Shown here: one piece after another, positions 1 through 7,585 of the stretch
Numbering within the stretch: position 1 is the stretch's first letter
How the letters are laid out: every line of letters starts with the position of its first letter
Origin: an uncultured beta proteobacterium
GTDB lineage: Bacteria; Pseudomonadota; Gammaproteobacteria; Burkholderiales; Burkholderiaceae_C
Length of the DNA: 9,740 bases
Assembly (NCBI GenBank): GCA_903958915.1
Contig: CAJBVC010000369.1
Span: 1-9,740 of the forward strand
Direction: 5' to 3'
Made by a program: the position numbers and the translations under genes
The notes under the pieces: generated by a model
Database searches by the model: none
The model's input: the letters and a program-made list of their open reading frames with translations, nothing else
What the model was told of the DNA's origin: nothing

Positions 1-47
1 AATAAGGCTGAAAAGCCGATCTAATTCGAACTCTGTGAATTTGTTTT

Positions 48-66
48 CTTGACCGTGGTGGTCAAG
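48..66 (+). other. Hairpin in the 23S-5S rRNA spacer
   Basis: Bases 48-54 (CTTGACC) and 60-66 (GGTCAAG) are perfect 7-base complements around a 5-base loop, just upstream of the 5S rRNA. The whole of 1-82 is AT-rich, has no coding potential and sits where the 23S-5S spacer is expected, so this stem may lie in the precursor rRNA and take part in processing. A smaller GGCT/AGCC stem with a GAAA loop lies at 6-17. The 23S 3' end itself is not recognised in the window. The processing role is inference. Confidence 0.4.
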
Positions 67-82
67 AGAGCACAAAAGTTTT

Positions 83-196
83 GCCTGATGACCATAGCAA
101 GTTGGTACCACTCCTTCCCATCCCGAACAGGACAGTGAAACGAGTCTGCGCCGATGATAGTGCGGGTTCCCGTGTGAAAGTAGGTCATCGTCAGGC
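83..196 (+). rRNA. rrf: 5S ribosomal RNA
   Basis: The stretch has the canonical bacterial 5S core, including CCATCCCGAACAGG near 118-132, CGCCGATGATAGTG at 149-162, and GTGTGAAAGTAGGTC at 172-186. Its ends pair: GCCTGA at 83-88 is complementary to TCAGGC at 191-196, forming helix I. The length of about 114 bases fits 5S rRNA. The sequence closely resembles 5S rRNA of Burkholderiales. It is the last gene of an rRNA operon transcribed rightward and ends just before a strong terminator. The exact ends may differ by one or two bases. Confidence 0.96.
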
Positions 197-208
197 TATT
201 ACCAGCCT

Positions 209-243
209 AAAACGCCCTCTCATCTGAGAGGGCGTTTTTATTT
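209..243 (+). terminator. Rho-independent terminator of the rRNA operon
   Basis: An 11-base perfect stem (211-221, AACGCCCTCTC, with 226-236, GAGAGGGCGTT) around a 4-base loop is followed by a T-rich run at 235-243. It lies 12 bases beyond the 5S rRNA and is a textbook intrinsic terminator. On the minus strand the same stem is followed by four T residues, so it may also stop transcription of the convergent gene at 246-986. Confidence 0.93.
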
Positions 244-245
244 GT

Positions 246-986
246 TCACTCGATTCTTAGGTGACTGGTGAGAGCGTCACGTCCGATGGCTGTTTCGGTG
301 GCAAACAACTGTGCCATCAATGTTGCTTCCCTCTCCCTAATCATCTCCAGGAATTTCGTGGCTCGCCCGCGTTGGGCGGACATTCCTGCGAACGTGTCGA
401 AACCTGCCTCGAGAAAGCTTTGAAGTGCGCCCAATCCTGTTGCCATGGCGGGGCGGCGCATCATGCGAAGCATTAGTCGCAACCCGGGGGTTCTTGTCAG
501 TCTTTCAAGCTCGGAGCCAATTTCGATGACCAGGTTCAGTTGCTTGGAGCGGTCCTCAGAGCGTCCGACGGATTGCCATACGGACAGATAGCGGTCGACC
601 TCGTTATTCACGGTTGACTTGGACTGCAACCACGATGCCGCCATGGCGTAGTCGAATTCCTCGGTAAGAACATGGAGCTGCGCCAACGCGACGGCGGTAC
701 CCACGACCTGAGCCGGGAAAATCCTCTGCAGTGCGCCTGCAATCCGGGCGAATTGTGCGTCACGTTGGGAGTAGTCCTTCTCGCTGTACAACTCAACGAG
801 AAAGAACCGCGCAGCGGCTCCGTATTCCCGGGTCGCCAACAAATCACGGTACGTGCCAGAAAATCTGCGTGCCTGCAGACCTTTGACGGAAGTCACGGCG
901 GCAAGCAAACTTGGAGAGGAAGCGGAGAGTTGGCGCAATGCGGCGACGCGTGCCACAGCATCCCGAATTGTTTCAGCTGCATTCAT
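246..986 (-). CDS. FFLEELY-motif protein, function unknown
   Basis: This 246-residue protein belongs to the family named for its FFLEELY motif, here FFLVELY at residues 61-67. Other family-like blocks are the following RDAQFARI segment (75-82), LTEEFD (107-112), and a C-terminal LGALQSFLEAGFDTF block (185-199). It looks soluble and largely helical, with no signal peptide, membrane segment or recognisable catalytic motif. No biochemical role is known to me for this proteobacterial family, so none is assigned. The ATG at 984-986 gives the family's usual length. A GGAAG about 15 bases upstream is too distant to be a convincing ribosome binding site. The gene converges on the rRNA terminator, its stop codon lying 2 bases from the T-run, and is divergent from the acetyltransferase gene across a 113-base gap (987-1099) that must hold any promoters for both. 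Confidence 0.88.
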   Translation of the reverse strand: MNAAETIRDAVARVAALRQLSASSPSLLAAVTSVKGLQARRFSGTYRDLLATREYGAAARFFLVELYSEKDYSQRDAQFARIAGALQRIFPAQVVGTAVALAQLHVLTEEFDYAMAASWLQSKSTVNNEVDRYLSVWQSVGRSEDRSKQLNLVIEIGSELERLTRTPGLRLMLRMMRRPAMATGLGALQSFLEAGFDTFAGMSAQRGRATKFLEMIREREATLMAQLFATETAIGRDALTSHLRIE

Positions 987-1087
987 CGATCGAGTAGTTT
1001 ACTTCCAAGGAGAAGCGCAGCGTTGGTTAGCGACCACAGCCGAGTCGATCCGCGGAACATTGGAGAGCGCAGACTAGGGAAAACCCT

Positions 1088-1093
1088 TATATT
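1088..1093 (+). promoter_or_regulatory. Possible -10 element of the GNAT gene
   Basis: TATATT matches the sigma-70 -10 consensus at five of six positions and would place the transcript start at about 1099-1101, on the ATG of the following gene at 1100. No good -35 element is present: TTGGAG at 1060-1065 is 22 bases away, too far for normal spacing. The call is tentative. Confidence 0.25.
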
Positions 1094-1099
1094 GGAACC

Positions 1100-1825
1100 A
1101 TGTTGGAAGCAAAAGACCTATTGAAGGCAACATTGGACAATGGTCGCGCGCTGATGCGTATTCCGGAGGACGAAGGACAGTCGCAGCCCGGCGAAGTTCG
1201 TACGCCGGTACTGATTCCCATCCGCTCATTGGGCGTCAACCATCGTGGTCGAATAGAACGGCACCTGTTGGCGCTATCGCCGCAAGATCGCTATCTTCGG
1301 TTCGGCTATGCCGCCCAGGACACCCACATTGAACGCTACGTGGCGGGGCTGGATTTTGATCGCGATGAGATCTTCGGCATCTACAACCGCAAGTTGCAAC
1401 TACTGGCAGTAGCGCACTTGGCCTATTCGGTCGACGCTGAGTTTCAGTCGTGCGCCGAGTTCGGCGTATCGGTTTCCGCCTCCGCGCGAGGGCGTCATTA
1501 CGGGTCCCGCCTGTTTGAGCGCGCAGCGATGCATGCGAGTAACGACGGTGTACATCTCATGTTCATCCATGCGCTCAGTGAAAACTCGGCGATGCTGAAT
1601 ATTGCCCGCAAAGCCGGGGCGACGGTGGAGCGCGACGGGATGGAATCTGAAGCATTTCTCTACCTGCCTAAGGCCACCCTGGATAGCCGCATGACCGAGT
1701 TGATAGAGGAGCAGTTGGGGCAGACCGACTACCGAATCAAGCAGCAGGCCAGGCAGTTCTGGCGGCTCCTATCGCAGATCCAGAAAGTGCGCCGTACTTT
1801 GACTGGTGACGACTCCAAGCATTGA
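1100..1825 (+). CDS. GNAT-family N-acetyltransferase
   Basis: This 241-residue protein has a GNAT fold in its middle: strand-rich residues 36-110, then the acetyl-CoA pyrophosphate-binding motif A. Motif A is the strand FGVSVSASARGRHYGSRLFE (121-140), with R-G-R-H-Y-G-S as a variant of the Q/R-x-x-G-x-G/A loop. It is followed by a helix and by HALSENSAMLNIARKAGA (157-174), typical of motif B. Such enzymes transfer an acetyl group from acetyl-CoA to an amine; the substrate cannot be told from sequence. A basic helical tail (195-241, rich in Q, R and K) extends past the domain. The start at 1100 is the first ATG; GGAA at 1094-1097 is only 2 bases away, so a usable ribosome binding site is missing. 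It might serve the TTG at 1103 or the message might be leaderless. The gap to corC is 81 bases, so co-transcription is possible but not required. Confidence 0.85.
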   Translation: MLEAKDLLKATLDNGRALMRIPEDEGQSQPGEVRTPVLIPIRSLGVNHRGRIERHLLALSPQDRYLRFGYAAQDTHIERYVAGLDFDRDEIFGIYNRKLQLLAVAHLAYSVDAEFQSCAEFGVSVSASARGRHYGSRLFERAAMHASNDGVHLMFIHALSENSAMLNIARKAGATVERDGMESEAFLYLPKATLDSRMTELIEEQLGQTDYRIKQQARQFWRLLSQIQKVRRTLTGDDSKH

Positions 1826-1849
1826 CTCCAAGCTGATCCTGCGGGCGGT

Positions 1850-1879
1850 CTGACAAATCCGCTATCCTTGGGGTATCTC
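1850..1879 (+). promoter_or_regulatory. Possible sigma-70 promoter of corC-lnt
   Basis: CTGACA (1850-1855) matches the -35 consensus at five of six positions. TATCTC (1874-1879) begins 18 bases later but matches TATAAT at only three positions. Transcription would start near 1886, about 20 bases before the GTG chosen for corC. The weak -10 keeps this tentative. Confidence 0.27.
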
Positions 1880-1906
1880 AATAACGGCCTTTGCGCCCCT
1901 AAGTCA

Positions 1907-2776
1907 GTGTCAGAACCTCACCCCGCACGCATGGTCGACCGGGAAGACAAGCGCACATTTCTGCAAAAACTTGCAGAATTCATCCACCCTGGGCCCGACT
2001 CGACCGACGAACTGATCGAGACGCTGGCCGAGGCGCAAGACAACAACATCATCGGGGCCGAGTCACGCGCCATGCTCGAAGGCGTCATCCGCATGGCCGA
2101 CATGACGGCTGGGGACGTCATGGTCGCAGCAACCCGCATGGATATGCTCGACATCGACCAGGCGATGGACGATTTACTGCATACGGTGATCGATACTGGG
2201 CACTCGCGTTTCCCCATTTTTGACGGTGACCGCGAAAATGTCATTGGCATCCTGATGGCCAAGGACCTGCTGAAACTGCAGCGGGCCCCCGAACTGAATA
2301 TTCGCGCGCTGTTGCGTCCGGCCGTGTTCATTCCCGAAACCAAGGGGCTAAACGATTTGTTGCGCGAGTTTCGCGGAAACCGTAACCATCTGGCCATTGT
2401 GATCGACGAGTTTGGCCGTGTTGCGGGTCTGATCACCATTGAAGATGTGCTGGAACAAATCGTCGGTGAGATTGAAGACGAATTCGATGTGGCAGAGGAC
2501 GATGGTGACATTTTTGGACTTGCTGACCGTAGCTACCGGGTCAGCGGAGACACGCCGATCGAACGCGTCAACGATGCCTTTTCGGTCAATCTGGTCGGTT
2601 CCGACCCTGATGACCACTTCGACACCATCGGTGGACTGATCGCCCATGAGATGGGGCACGTGCCCAAACGGGGGGAACGGTTCACTATCGGGGGCTTGAC
2701 CTTTGTCGTCATGTTGACCAAGGGTGGTGCGGTTCGGTGGTTTCGCGTTTCGCCTGCTGACGACGCTGCAGCTTGA
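1907..2776 (+). CDS. corC: CorC/YbeX-type CBS-domain protein
   Basis: This 289-residue cytosolic protein has two CBS domains (about 66-125 and 131-190), which typically bind adenine nucleotides, and a C-terminal CorC_HlyC domain (about 206-283, with SDPDDHFDTIGG and the conserved MGHVPKRGE). It lacks the DUF21 membrane domain of larger family members. Proteins of this type are annotated as magnesium/cobalt efflux proteins, and E. coli YbeX has also been linked to ribosome metabolism; the exact role is unsettled. The frame is open back to a TTG at 1868, but homologues as I recall them begin MSEPHP, which matches the GTG at 1907; an ATG at 1931 is a further alternative. No start has a clear ribosome binding site. 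The stop overlaps the lnt start, matching the widespread ybeX-lnt pairing. The usual upstream partners phoH/ybeZ and ybeY are absent here. Confidence 0.9.
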   Translation: MSEPHPARMVDREDKRTFLQKLAEFIHPGPDSTDELIETLAEAQDNNIIGAESRAMLEGVIRMADMTAGDVMVAATRMDMLDIDQAMDDLLHTVIDTGHSRFPIFDGDRENVIGILMAKDLLKLQRAPELNIRALLRPAVFIPETKGLNDLLREFRGNRNHLAIVIDEFGRVAGLITIEDVLEQIVGEIEDEFDVAEDDGDIFGLADRSYRVSGDTPIERVNDAFSVNLVGSDPDDHFDTIGGLIAHEMGHVPKRGERFTIGGLTFVVMLTKGGAVRWFRVSPADDAAA

Positions 2777-4344
2777 GAACGCTGTTCACCAACGGTCATG
2801 AGGGCCGCTCTCAGACTTTGTCCAAAGCCAGGATTGCTACTGTTTTGGTAGCTGCCTGCGCAAGCGCAGCAAGCGTTGTGTGGCCTTTTGCCATTCTTCT
2901 TTCGGTAGGCCAGCCGGTCTGGTGGTTGCAGATTCTCTCCATGGCAGTGCTGGTTTTCGTCCTGCAACGAGCCTCTAGCGCGCGTCAGGCTGCAGCCTAC
3001 GGACTGCTGTTTTCCATCGCCTGGTTGAGTGCCACTTTCTGGTGGCTGTTCATTGCGATGCATACCTATGGTGGACTACATCCCGTTTTGACCGCAGTTG
3101 CTATCGTTGCCCTCGCCGCCGCATTGGGCCTCTATTACGCCGGCGCTGCAGCAGTCTATTGGCAACTCAGCAAATTTTCGCCGGTGTGGGCAGCGCTGGT
3201 TTTTTCTGCCGTGTGGACCATGGCGGAGATGGCGCGCGGCACATGGCTCACCGGTTTTGGATGGGGTGCGGTAGGTTATGCCCATGTCGACGGTCCGTTG
3301 GCCGCACTCGCACCATGGGTGGGCGCGTATGGGATCGGGGCAGTGGCCACCTGGTTGTCTGCCACTGTCGTACTGTGGCCTAACAACCGCTGGAGCCAAC
3401 GTGCCGTGGTGGTGGCATTCGTCGCGGCAGGGGCGCTGTTGTTTAACGCATCCCCCCGGTGGTCGACCGAATCTGGCACCCTGACGGTCACGTTGCTGCA
3501 AGGCAATATTCCCCAGGACGAGAAGTTCGAATCGGGCTCGGGCGTACCCCTGGCTCTGCGCTGGTATGGCGAGCAACTCGAGGCGGCCAAGGGCCGTCTG
3601 GTGGTCGCACCGGAAACGGCGATTCCACTGTTGCCTCAGGAGCTTGACCCCGTCTACTGGGAGGCACTTCAAGCGCGGTTTTCTGCCGCCACCGGTACGC
3701 AGGCTGCGTTGGTGGGCATTCCCTGGGGGAATTACACGCAGGGCTACACCAATACGGTTGTCGGCCTGGGGCCGCAGCAAACCGACCTGTGGCGCTACGA
3801 CAAGCACCACCTGGTGCCGTTTGGTGAGTTCATTCCGCCCTGGTTCAAGTGGTTTACCCGCATGATGAACATTCCGCTGGGCGACTTCAACCGGGGTGAC
3901 CTGGGACAAGCTTCATTCGCCTGGTCCGGGCAACGCCTGGCGCCCAACATCTGTTACGAAGACCTGTTCGGCGAAGAACTGGGCGTCCGTTTTCTTGACC
4001 CTGCCAATGCGCCGACCATCTTCGTCAACCTCAGCAACATCGGCTGGTTCGGTGATACGACTGCCGTTGACCAGCACCTGCAAATATCGCGGATGCGTGC
4101 ACTCGAGTTTGAGCGTCCCTTCGTGCGGGCCACCAATACCGGTGCCACCGTCATCATGGACCACCGAGCGCACATTACCGCTGCACTGCCGCGGTACACC
4201 CGTGGCGTACTTGACGGAGAAGTGCAGGGAAGACAGGGAGTAACCCCCTTTGCGTGGTGGGTGGCACGCTTTGGACTGTGGCCGCTGTGGTTGGTTGCGC
4301 TCGCAATCATTGCCCTTGCCTGGCGCAAAGCGCTATCGAAATAG
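2773..4344 (+). CDS. lnt: Apolipoprotein N-acyltransferase Lnt
   Basis: Lnt is an inner-membrane enzyme that transfers an acyl chain from phospholipid to the amino-terminal cysteine of diacylated lipoproteins, the last step of lipoprotein maturation after Lgt and LspA. The 523-residue product has about seven membrane segments in its first 225 residues, a periplasmic nitrilase-like domain (about 238-490), and a C-terminal membrane helix (about 501-518). The catalytic triad is visible as E281 (APETAIPLL), K344 (YDKHHLVPFGEF) and C394 (NICYEDLFGE). The start given is a TTG whose last two bases form part of the corC stop codon (a 4-base overlap), which suggests translational coupling. Another TTG at 2818 would give a 508-residue form closer to the usual short N terminus, with GAGGG 13 bases upstream. 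Length and motifs are intact. Confidence 0.95.
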   Translation: MRTLFTNGHEGRSQTLSKARIATVLVAACASAASVVWPFAILLSVGQPVWWLQILSMAVLVFVLQRASSARQAAAYGLLFSIAWLSATFWWLFIAMHTYGGLHPVLTAVAIVALAAALGLYYAGAAAVYWQLSKFSPVWAALVFSAVWTMAEMARGTWLTGFGWGAVGYAHVDGPLAALAPWVGAYGIGAVATWLSATVVLWPNNRWSQRAVVVAFVAAGALLFNASPRWSTESGTLTVTLLQGNIPQDEKFESGSGVPLALRWYGEQLEAAKGRLVVAPETAIPLLPQELDPVYWEALQARFSAATGTQAALVGIPWGNYTQGYTNTVVGLGPQQTDLWRYDKHHLVPFGEFIPPWFKWFTRMMNIPLGDFNRGDLGQASFAWSGQRLAPNICYEDLFGEELGVRFLDPANAPTIFVNLSNIGWFGDTTAVDQHLQISRMRALEFERPFVRATNTGATVIMDHRAHITAALPRYTRGVLDGEVQGRQGVTPFAWWVARFGLWPLWLVALAIIALAWRKALSK

Positions 4345-4440
4345 AAGCGCTCTACGCTCATCCCTGTTGCCTCGCAGGCCATTTTTGTTTCAGCGTACTG
4401 CGGTGGCAGCGCGCGCAAACACTTGCAGGTTTGGCAAATC

Positions 4441-4473
4441 GGTTCCCCTCGCAGCCTTGCAGGGGTGTGAACC
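4441..4473 (+). promoter_or_regulatory. Imperfect hairpin upstream of glyQ
   Basis: GGTTC (4441-4445) pairs with GAACC (4469-4473), CCC (4446-4448) with GGG (4463-4465), and GCA (4451-4453) with TGC (4458-4460). A 3-base bulge, a small mismatch and a 4-base loop interrupt the stem. It lies in the 172-base gap between lnt and glyQ, directly upstream of a -10-like TAGAAT. No T-run follows, so it is not a standard terminator. It could be an operator, a weak structure in a read-through transcript, or chance. Confidence 0.35.
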
Positions 4474-4474
4474 T

Positions 4475-4480
4475 TAGAAT
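4475..4480 (+). promoter_or_regulatory. Possible -10 element of glyQS
   Basis: TAGAAT matches the sigma-70 -10 consensus at five of six positions and would start a transcript near 4487, about 30 bases before the glyQ ATG. The nearest -35-like sequence, TTGCAG at 4457-4462, is only 12 bases away, which is too close; TCGCAG at 4449-4454 has a 20-base spacer. A promoter is expected here because of the 172-base gap after lnt, but the match is incomplete. Confidence 0.35.
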
Positions 4481-4516
4481 TCAACCTTTGCGCATCGCAT
4501 CCGAGTCTTCACCACA

Positions 4517-5440
4517 ATGCTTACTTTTCAGCAAATCATTCTTCGTCTGCAGGAATACTGGGACGCCCAGGGCTGTGCTTTGCTGCAGCCCTACGACATG
4601 GAAGTCGGGGCCGGCACTTCCCACACCGCCACCTTTTTGCGGGCACTTGGGCCGGAGCCATGGAAGGCCGCCTACGTACAGCCCAGCCGCCGACCCAAGG
4701 ACGGCCGTTATGGCGAGAACCCCAACCGCTTGCAGCACTACTACCAGTACCAAGTGGTTCTGAAGCCCGCGCCCAGCAATATTCTCGAGTTGTACCTGGG
4801 TAGCCTGGAAGCACTGGGTTTCGACCTCAAGAAGAACGACATCCGCTTTGTCGAGGACGATTGGGAGAACCCGACCCTGGGTGCATGGGGCCTGGGCTGG
4901 GAGGTCTGGCTCAACGGCATGGAAGTCACCCAGTTCACCTATTTCCAGCAGGTCGGCGGTATTGACTGCCGGCCCATCACCGGCGAGATCACCTACGGCC
5001 TCGAACGCCTGGCCATGTACCTGCAGGGAGTAGACAACGTCTACAACCTGACCTGGACCAAGCGCGCAGACGGAACCATGTTGAGCTACGGCGACGTCTA
5101 CAAGCAAAACGAGGTGGAGCAATCCACTTACAACTTTGAGCACAGCGATGCCGAGTTTCTTTTCACGGCGTTCGGAGCCCATGAAAAACAGGCCAAGCAT
5201 CTGATGGAGCAGCAGTTGGCGCTCCCTGCGTACGAACAGGTATTGAAAGGAGTGCATACCTTCAATCTGCTCGATGCACGGGGCGCCATCAGCGTGACGG
5301 AGCGTGCCGCCTACATTGGTCGCCTGCGTAACCTTGCTCGCACTGTTGCACAAAGCTATTTTGATAGCCGCGAGCGACTGGGCTTTCCCCTGGCTCCAAG
5401 AGAATGGGTCGAGCAAATGACACCGAAGAAGGCAGCATGA
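4517..5440 (+). CDS. glyQ: Glycine--tRNA ligase alpha subunit
   Basis: This is the catalytic alpha subunit of the bacterial alpha2-beta2 glycyl-tRNA synthetase, which activates glycine with ATP and charges tRNA-Gly in the cytoplasm. Its 307 residues are close to the 303 of E. coli GlyQ. The class II core is clear: motif 2 region [19 protein letters not shown] (53-71) and motif 3 region [15 protein letters not shown] (156-170, with R164). The N-terminal [14 protein letters not shown] and [15 protein letters not shown] segments are family hallmarks. The ATG at 4517 gives the family N terminus; no strong ribosome binding site precedes it. The stop TGA overlaps the glyS start in ATGA, fitting the equimolar subunits. 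It is preceded by a 172-base gap and is probably the first gene of a unit reaching at least to the metallopeptidase gene. Confidence 0.98.
   Translation: MLTFQQIILRLQEYWDAQGCALLQPYDMEVGAGTSHTATFLRALGPEPWKAAYVQPSRRPKDGRYGENPNRLQHYYQYQVVLKPAPSNILELYLGSLEALGFDLKKNDIRFVEDDWENPTLGAWGLGWEVWLNGMEVTQFTYFQQVGGIDCRPITGEITYGLERLAMYLQGVDNVYNLTWTKRADGTMLSYGDVYKQNEVEQSTYNFEHSDAEFLFTAFGAHEKQAKHLMEQQLALPAYEQVLKGVHTFNLLDARGAISVTERAAYIGRLRNLARTVAQSYFDSRERLGFPLAPREWVEQMTPKKAA
5425..5432 (+). promoter_or_regulatory. Ribosome binding site of glyS
   Basis: GAAGAAGG lies inside the 3' end of glyQ, 4 bases before the ATG at 5437 and 7 bases before the ATG at 5440. It rules against the in-frame ATG at 5404, which lies upstream of it, and places the glyS start at the ATGATG. 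Confidence 0.6.
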
Positions 5441-7578
5441 TGACTACCGAAAACCTTCTCATTGAACTGTTCGTCGAAGAGTTGCCCCCCAAGTCGCTCA
5501 AGAAGCTGGGCGATGCGTTTGCTGGGCAACTGGCGCAGCAACTTCAGTCCATGGGCCTGACCGACCCGAATTCCATCACCACCGCCTACGCCACGCCACG
5601 TCGCCTGGCTGCCCACATTACAAAGGTGCTTGGCAAGGCCAGTGACAAGGCCGTGCAACAAAAGCTCATGCCGGTGTCCGTCGGGCTGGATGCATCCGGT
5701 CAGGCAACGCAGGCACTGCTCAAGAAACTGCAGGCACTGGGTGCCGATGTATCCGACCCGGTGGCCGCAGTGGCATCGCTCAAGCGCGCACCGGACGGCA
5801 AGGCCGAGGCGCTGTTTTACGACAGCCTCGTCACCGGAGCCACCCTGGAAACCGGCCTGCAGAAAGCGGTGGAAGAGGCGATTGCCAAACTCCCCATCCC
5901 CAAGGTGATGACCTACCAACTAGAGTCCGACTGCGCCTTGCCCGGTTGGACCAGCGTCAATTTTGTGCGGCCCGCCCACTCGCTGGTGGCACTGCATGGA
6001 CAGACCGTGGTGCCAGTCAAGGTGCTGGGCTTGCGCGCCGGCAATACGACGCAGGGCCACCGTTTTGAAGCGGCCGTGTCGCCAGTGGTGCTGGTCGATG
6101 CCGACCACTATGCGGAAACTCTGGCCCGTGATGGCGCGGTGATGGCTTCGTTTGCGCAGCGTAAGGCCGAGATCGCGCGCCAGCTCGATGCGGCAGCGGC
6201 GCGCATCGGCAACGGTGTTCGCCCGATTGAGGACGACGCCTTGCTGGATGAGGTAACTGCGCTGGTGGAGCGCCCCAACGTGCTGGTGTGCACCTTCGAG
6301 AAGGAGTTTCTGGAGGTGCCTCAGGAGTGTCTGATTCTGACCATGAAGGCCAACCAGAAGTATTTCCCCCTGCTCGCTGCGGACGGCAAGCTGACACACC
6401 AGTTTCTGGTGGTCAGCAATATTTCGCCCGAGGATGCGAGTGCCGTGGTCGGGGGTAACGAGCGGGTGGTGCGCCCGCGCCTGGCCGATGCGAAGTTTTT
6501 CTTTGACCAGGACCGCAAGAGGACGCTCGCCTCCCGCGTCGAAGGTCTGTCCAAGGTGGTGTACCACAACAAACTGGGGACGCAGGGCGAACGGGTCGAG
6601 CGCGTACGTGCCATCGCCAGGGCGTTAGGTTCGCAACTGGGCGGTGAAGCTTTATCCAGAGCAGCGGACGTGGCGGCGCAGCTTTCCAAGGCCGACTTGC
6701 TTACCGACATGGTGGGCGAGTTCCCCGAACTGCAGGGCATCATGGGTGGCTACTACGCGCGCCACGATGGCGAGTCGCAGGACATTGCATTTGCCGTGGA
6801 AGACCACTACAAGCCCCGCTTTGCGGGCGACTCCCTGCCGCGCAATGACGTGGGTGTGGTGGTGGCGCTGGCCGACAAGCTGGAGACCCTGGTGGGCATG
6901 TTCGGCATCGGCAACCTGCCCAGTGGCGACAAGGATCCGTTTGCATTGCGCCGCCATGCCCTCGGTGTGATACGCATGTTGGTGGAGCGCGGGCTTGCGT
7001 TAGATCTGCAGCAAGTGATCGCCCTGGCCTCTGCACAGTTCGGCACCCTGCTACCCGATGCCAAGTTGAGCAATGATCAGGTGCTTCACTTTGTATACGA
7101 GCGCGTTGCGGGTTATCTGCGCGAGCAGGGCTTTACCGCCCAGGAGGTTGATGCAGTCATCGGTGTGCGACCCCAGTGGGGTGAAATACCGAAGTGCCTG
7201 GCTGCCGTGCGTGCCTTTGCGGAATTGCCGGAGGCCGCCGCGCTGGCCGCTGCCAACAAGCGCATCAGCAATATCCTGAAGAAGGTCCCGGAGGCCGACG
7301 GGCATATCAGCGAGGACCTGTTGCAGGAGCCGGCAGAAAAAGCTCTTTACGCGGCCATGCGTGCAACGACGCCCACGGCCAATGCGCAGTTTGATGCGGG
7401 CGACTACACGGCTTCGCTGAAAACACTTGCGGCGTTGCGTGCGCCGGTGGATGCGTTCTTTGACGGTGTGATGGTCAACGCCGAGGCGCCGGATCTGCGG
7501 TTAAACCGCCTGGGTCTGCTCAAGGCTTTGCACACCGCCATGAACCGTGTCGCGGACCTTTCCCGCTTAGCTAGTTAG
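5437..7578 (+). CDS. glyS: Glycine--tRNA ligase beta subunit
   Basis: GlyS is the large tRNA-binding subunit of the alpha2-beta2 glycyl-tRNA synthetase and pairs with the GlyQ encoded directly upstream. The 713-residue product is somewhat longer than the 689 of E. coli. Family features include [15 protein letters not shown] (7-21), [11 protein letters not shown] (51-61), [12 protein letters not shown] (301-312), the HD-like region [19 protein letters not shown] (428-446), [19 protein letters not shown] (497-515), and a helical anticodon-binding C terminus ending [19 protein letters not shown] (674-692). The frame is open to an ATG at 5404, but the ribosome binding site at 5425-5432 and homologue N termini favour ATG 5437 (ATGA overlap with the glyQ stop) or the adjacent ATG 5440. 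gmhB follows after 7 bases. Confidence 0.97.
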   Translation: MMTTENLLIELFVEELPPKSLKKLGDAFAGQLAQQLQSMGLTDPNSITTAYATPRRLAAHITKVLGKASDKAVQQKLMPVSVGLDASGQATQALLKKLQALGADVSDPVAAVASLKRAPDGKAEALFYDSLVTGATLETGLQKAVEEAIAKLPIPKVMTYQLESDCALPGWTSVNFVRPAHSLVALHGQTVVPVKVLGLRAGNTTQGHRFEAAVSPVVLVDADHYAETLARDGAVMASFAQRKAEIARQLDAAAARIGNGVRPIEDDALLDEVTALVERPNVLVCTFEKEFLEVPQECLILTMKANQKYFPLLAADGKLTHQFLVVSNISPEDASAVVGGNERVVRPRLADAKFFFDQDRKRTLASRVEGLSKVVYHNKLGTQGERVERVRAIARALGSQLGGEALSRAADVAAQLSKADLLTDMVGEFPELQGIMGGYYARHDGESQDIAFAVEDHYKPRFAGDSLPRNDVGVVVALADKLETLVGMFGIGNLPSGDKDPFALRRHALGVIRMLVERGLALDLQQVIALASAQFGTLLPDAKLSNDQVLHFVYERVAGYLREQGFTAQEVDAVIGVRPQWGEIPKCLAAVRAFAELPEAAALAAANKRISNILKKVPEADGHISEDLLQEPAEKALYAAMRATTPTANAQFDAGDYTASLKTLAALRAPVDAFFDGVMVNAEAPDLRLNRLGLLKALHTAMNRVADLSRLAS

Positions 7579-7585
7579 GCCCGTT

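Noticed and set aside
672..1124. Plus-strand open frame spanning the FFLEELY gene's start region and the divergent gap
   Set aside because: It is mostly antisense to a well-supported gene, overlaps the GNAT start, and its composition is unlike a real protein.
1868..1906. TTG at 1868 as the corC start, adding 13 residues
   Set aside because: The added residues do not resemble homologue N termini, there is no ribosome binding site, and the region holds the better promoter candidate.
3076..3909. A 277-codon open frame antisense to lnt
   Set aside because: It is codon-aligned with lnt and explained by the same codon bias; it has no recognisable domain.
4369..4390. Possible terminator after lnt (GCCT/AGGC stem then a short T-run)
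   Set aside because: The stem is only 4 bases with a 3-base loop and the T-run is five bases, separated from the stem by two bases; too weak to call.
4481..5416. A 311-codon open frame antisense to nearly all of glyQ
   Set aside because: It is in exact codon register with glyQ, so it stays open only because glyQ avoids TTA, CTA and TCA codons. The translated product resembles no family I know, and glyQ itself is certain.
5404..5436. ATG at 5404 as the glyS start
   Set aside because: It lies upstream of the good ribosome binding site at 5425-5432, would overlap glyQ by 37 bases, and adds residues not seen in GlyS proteins.
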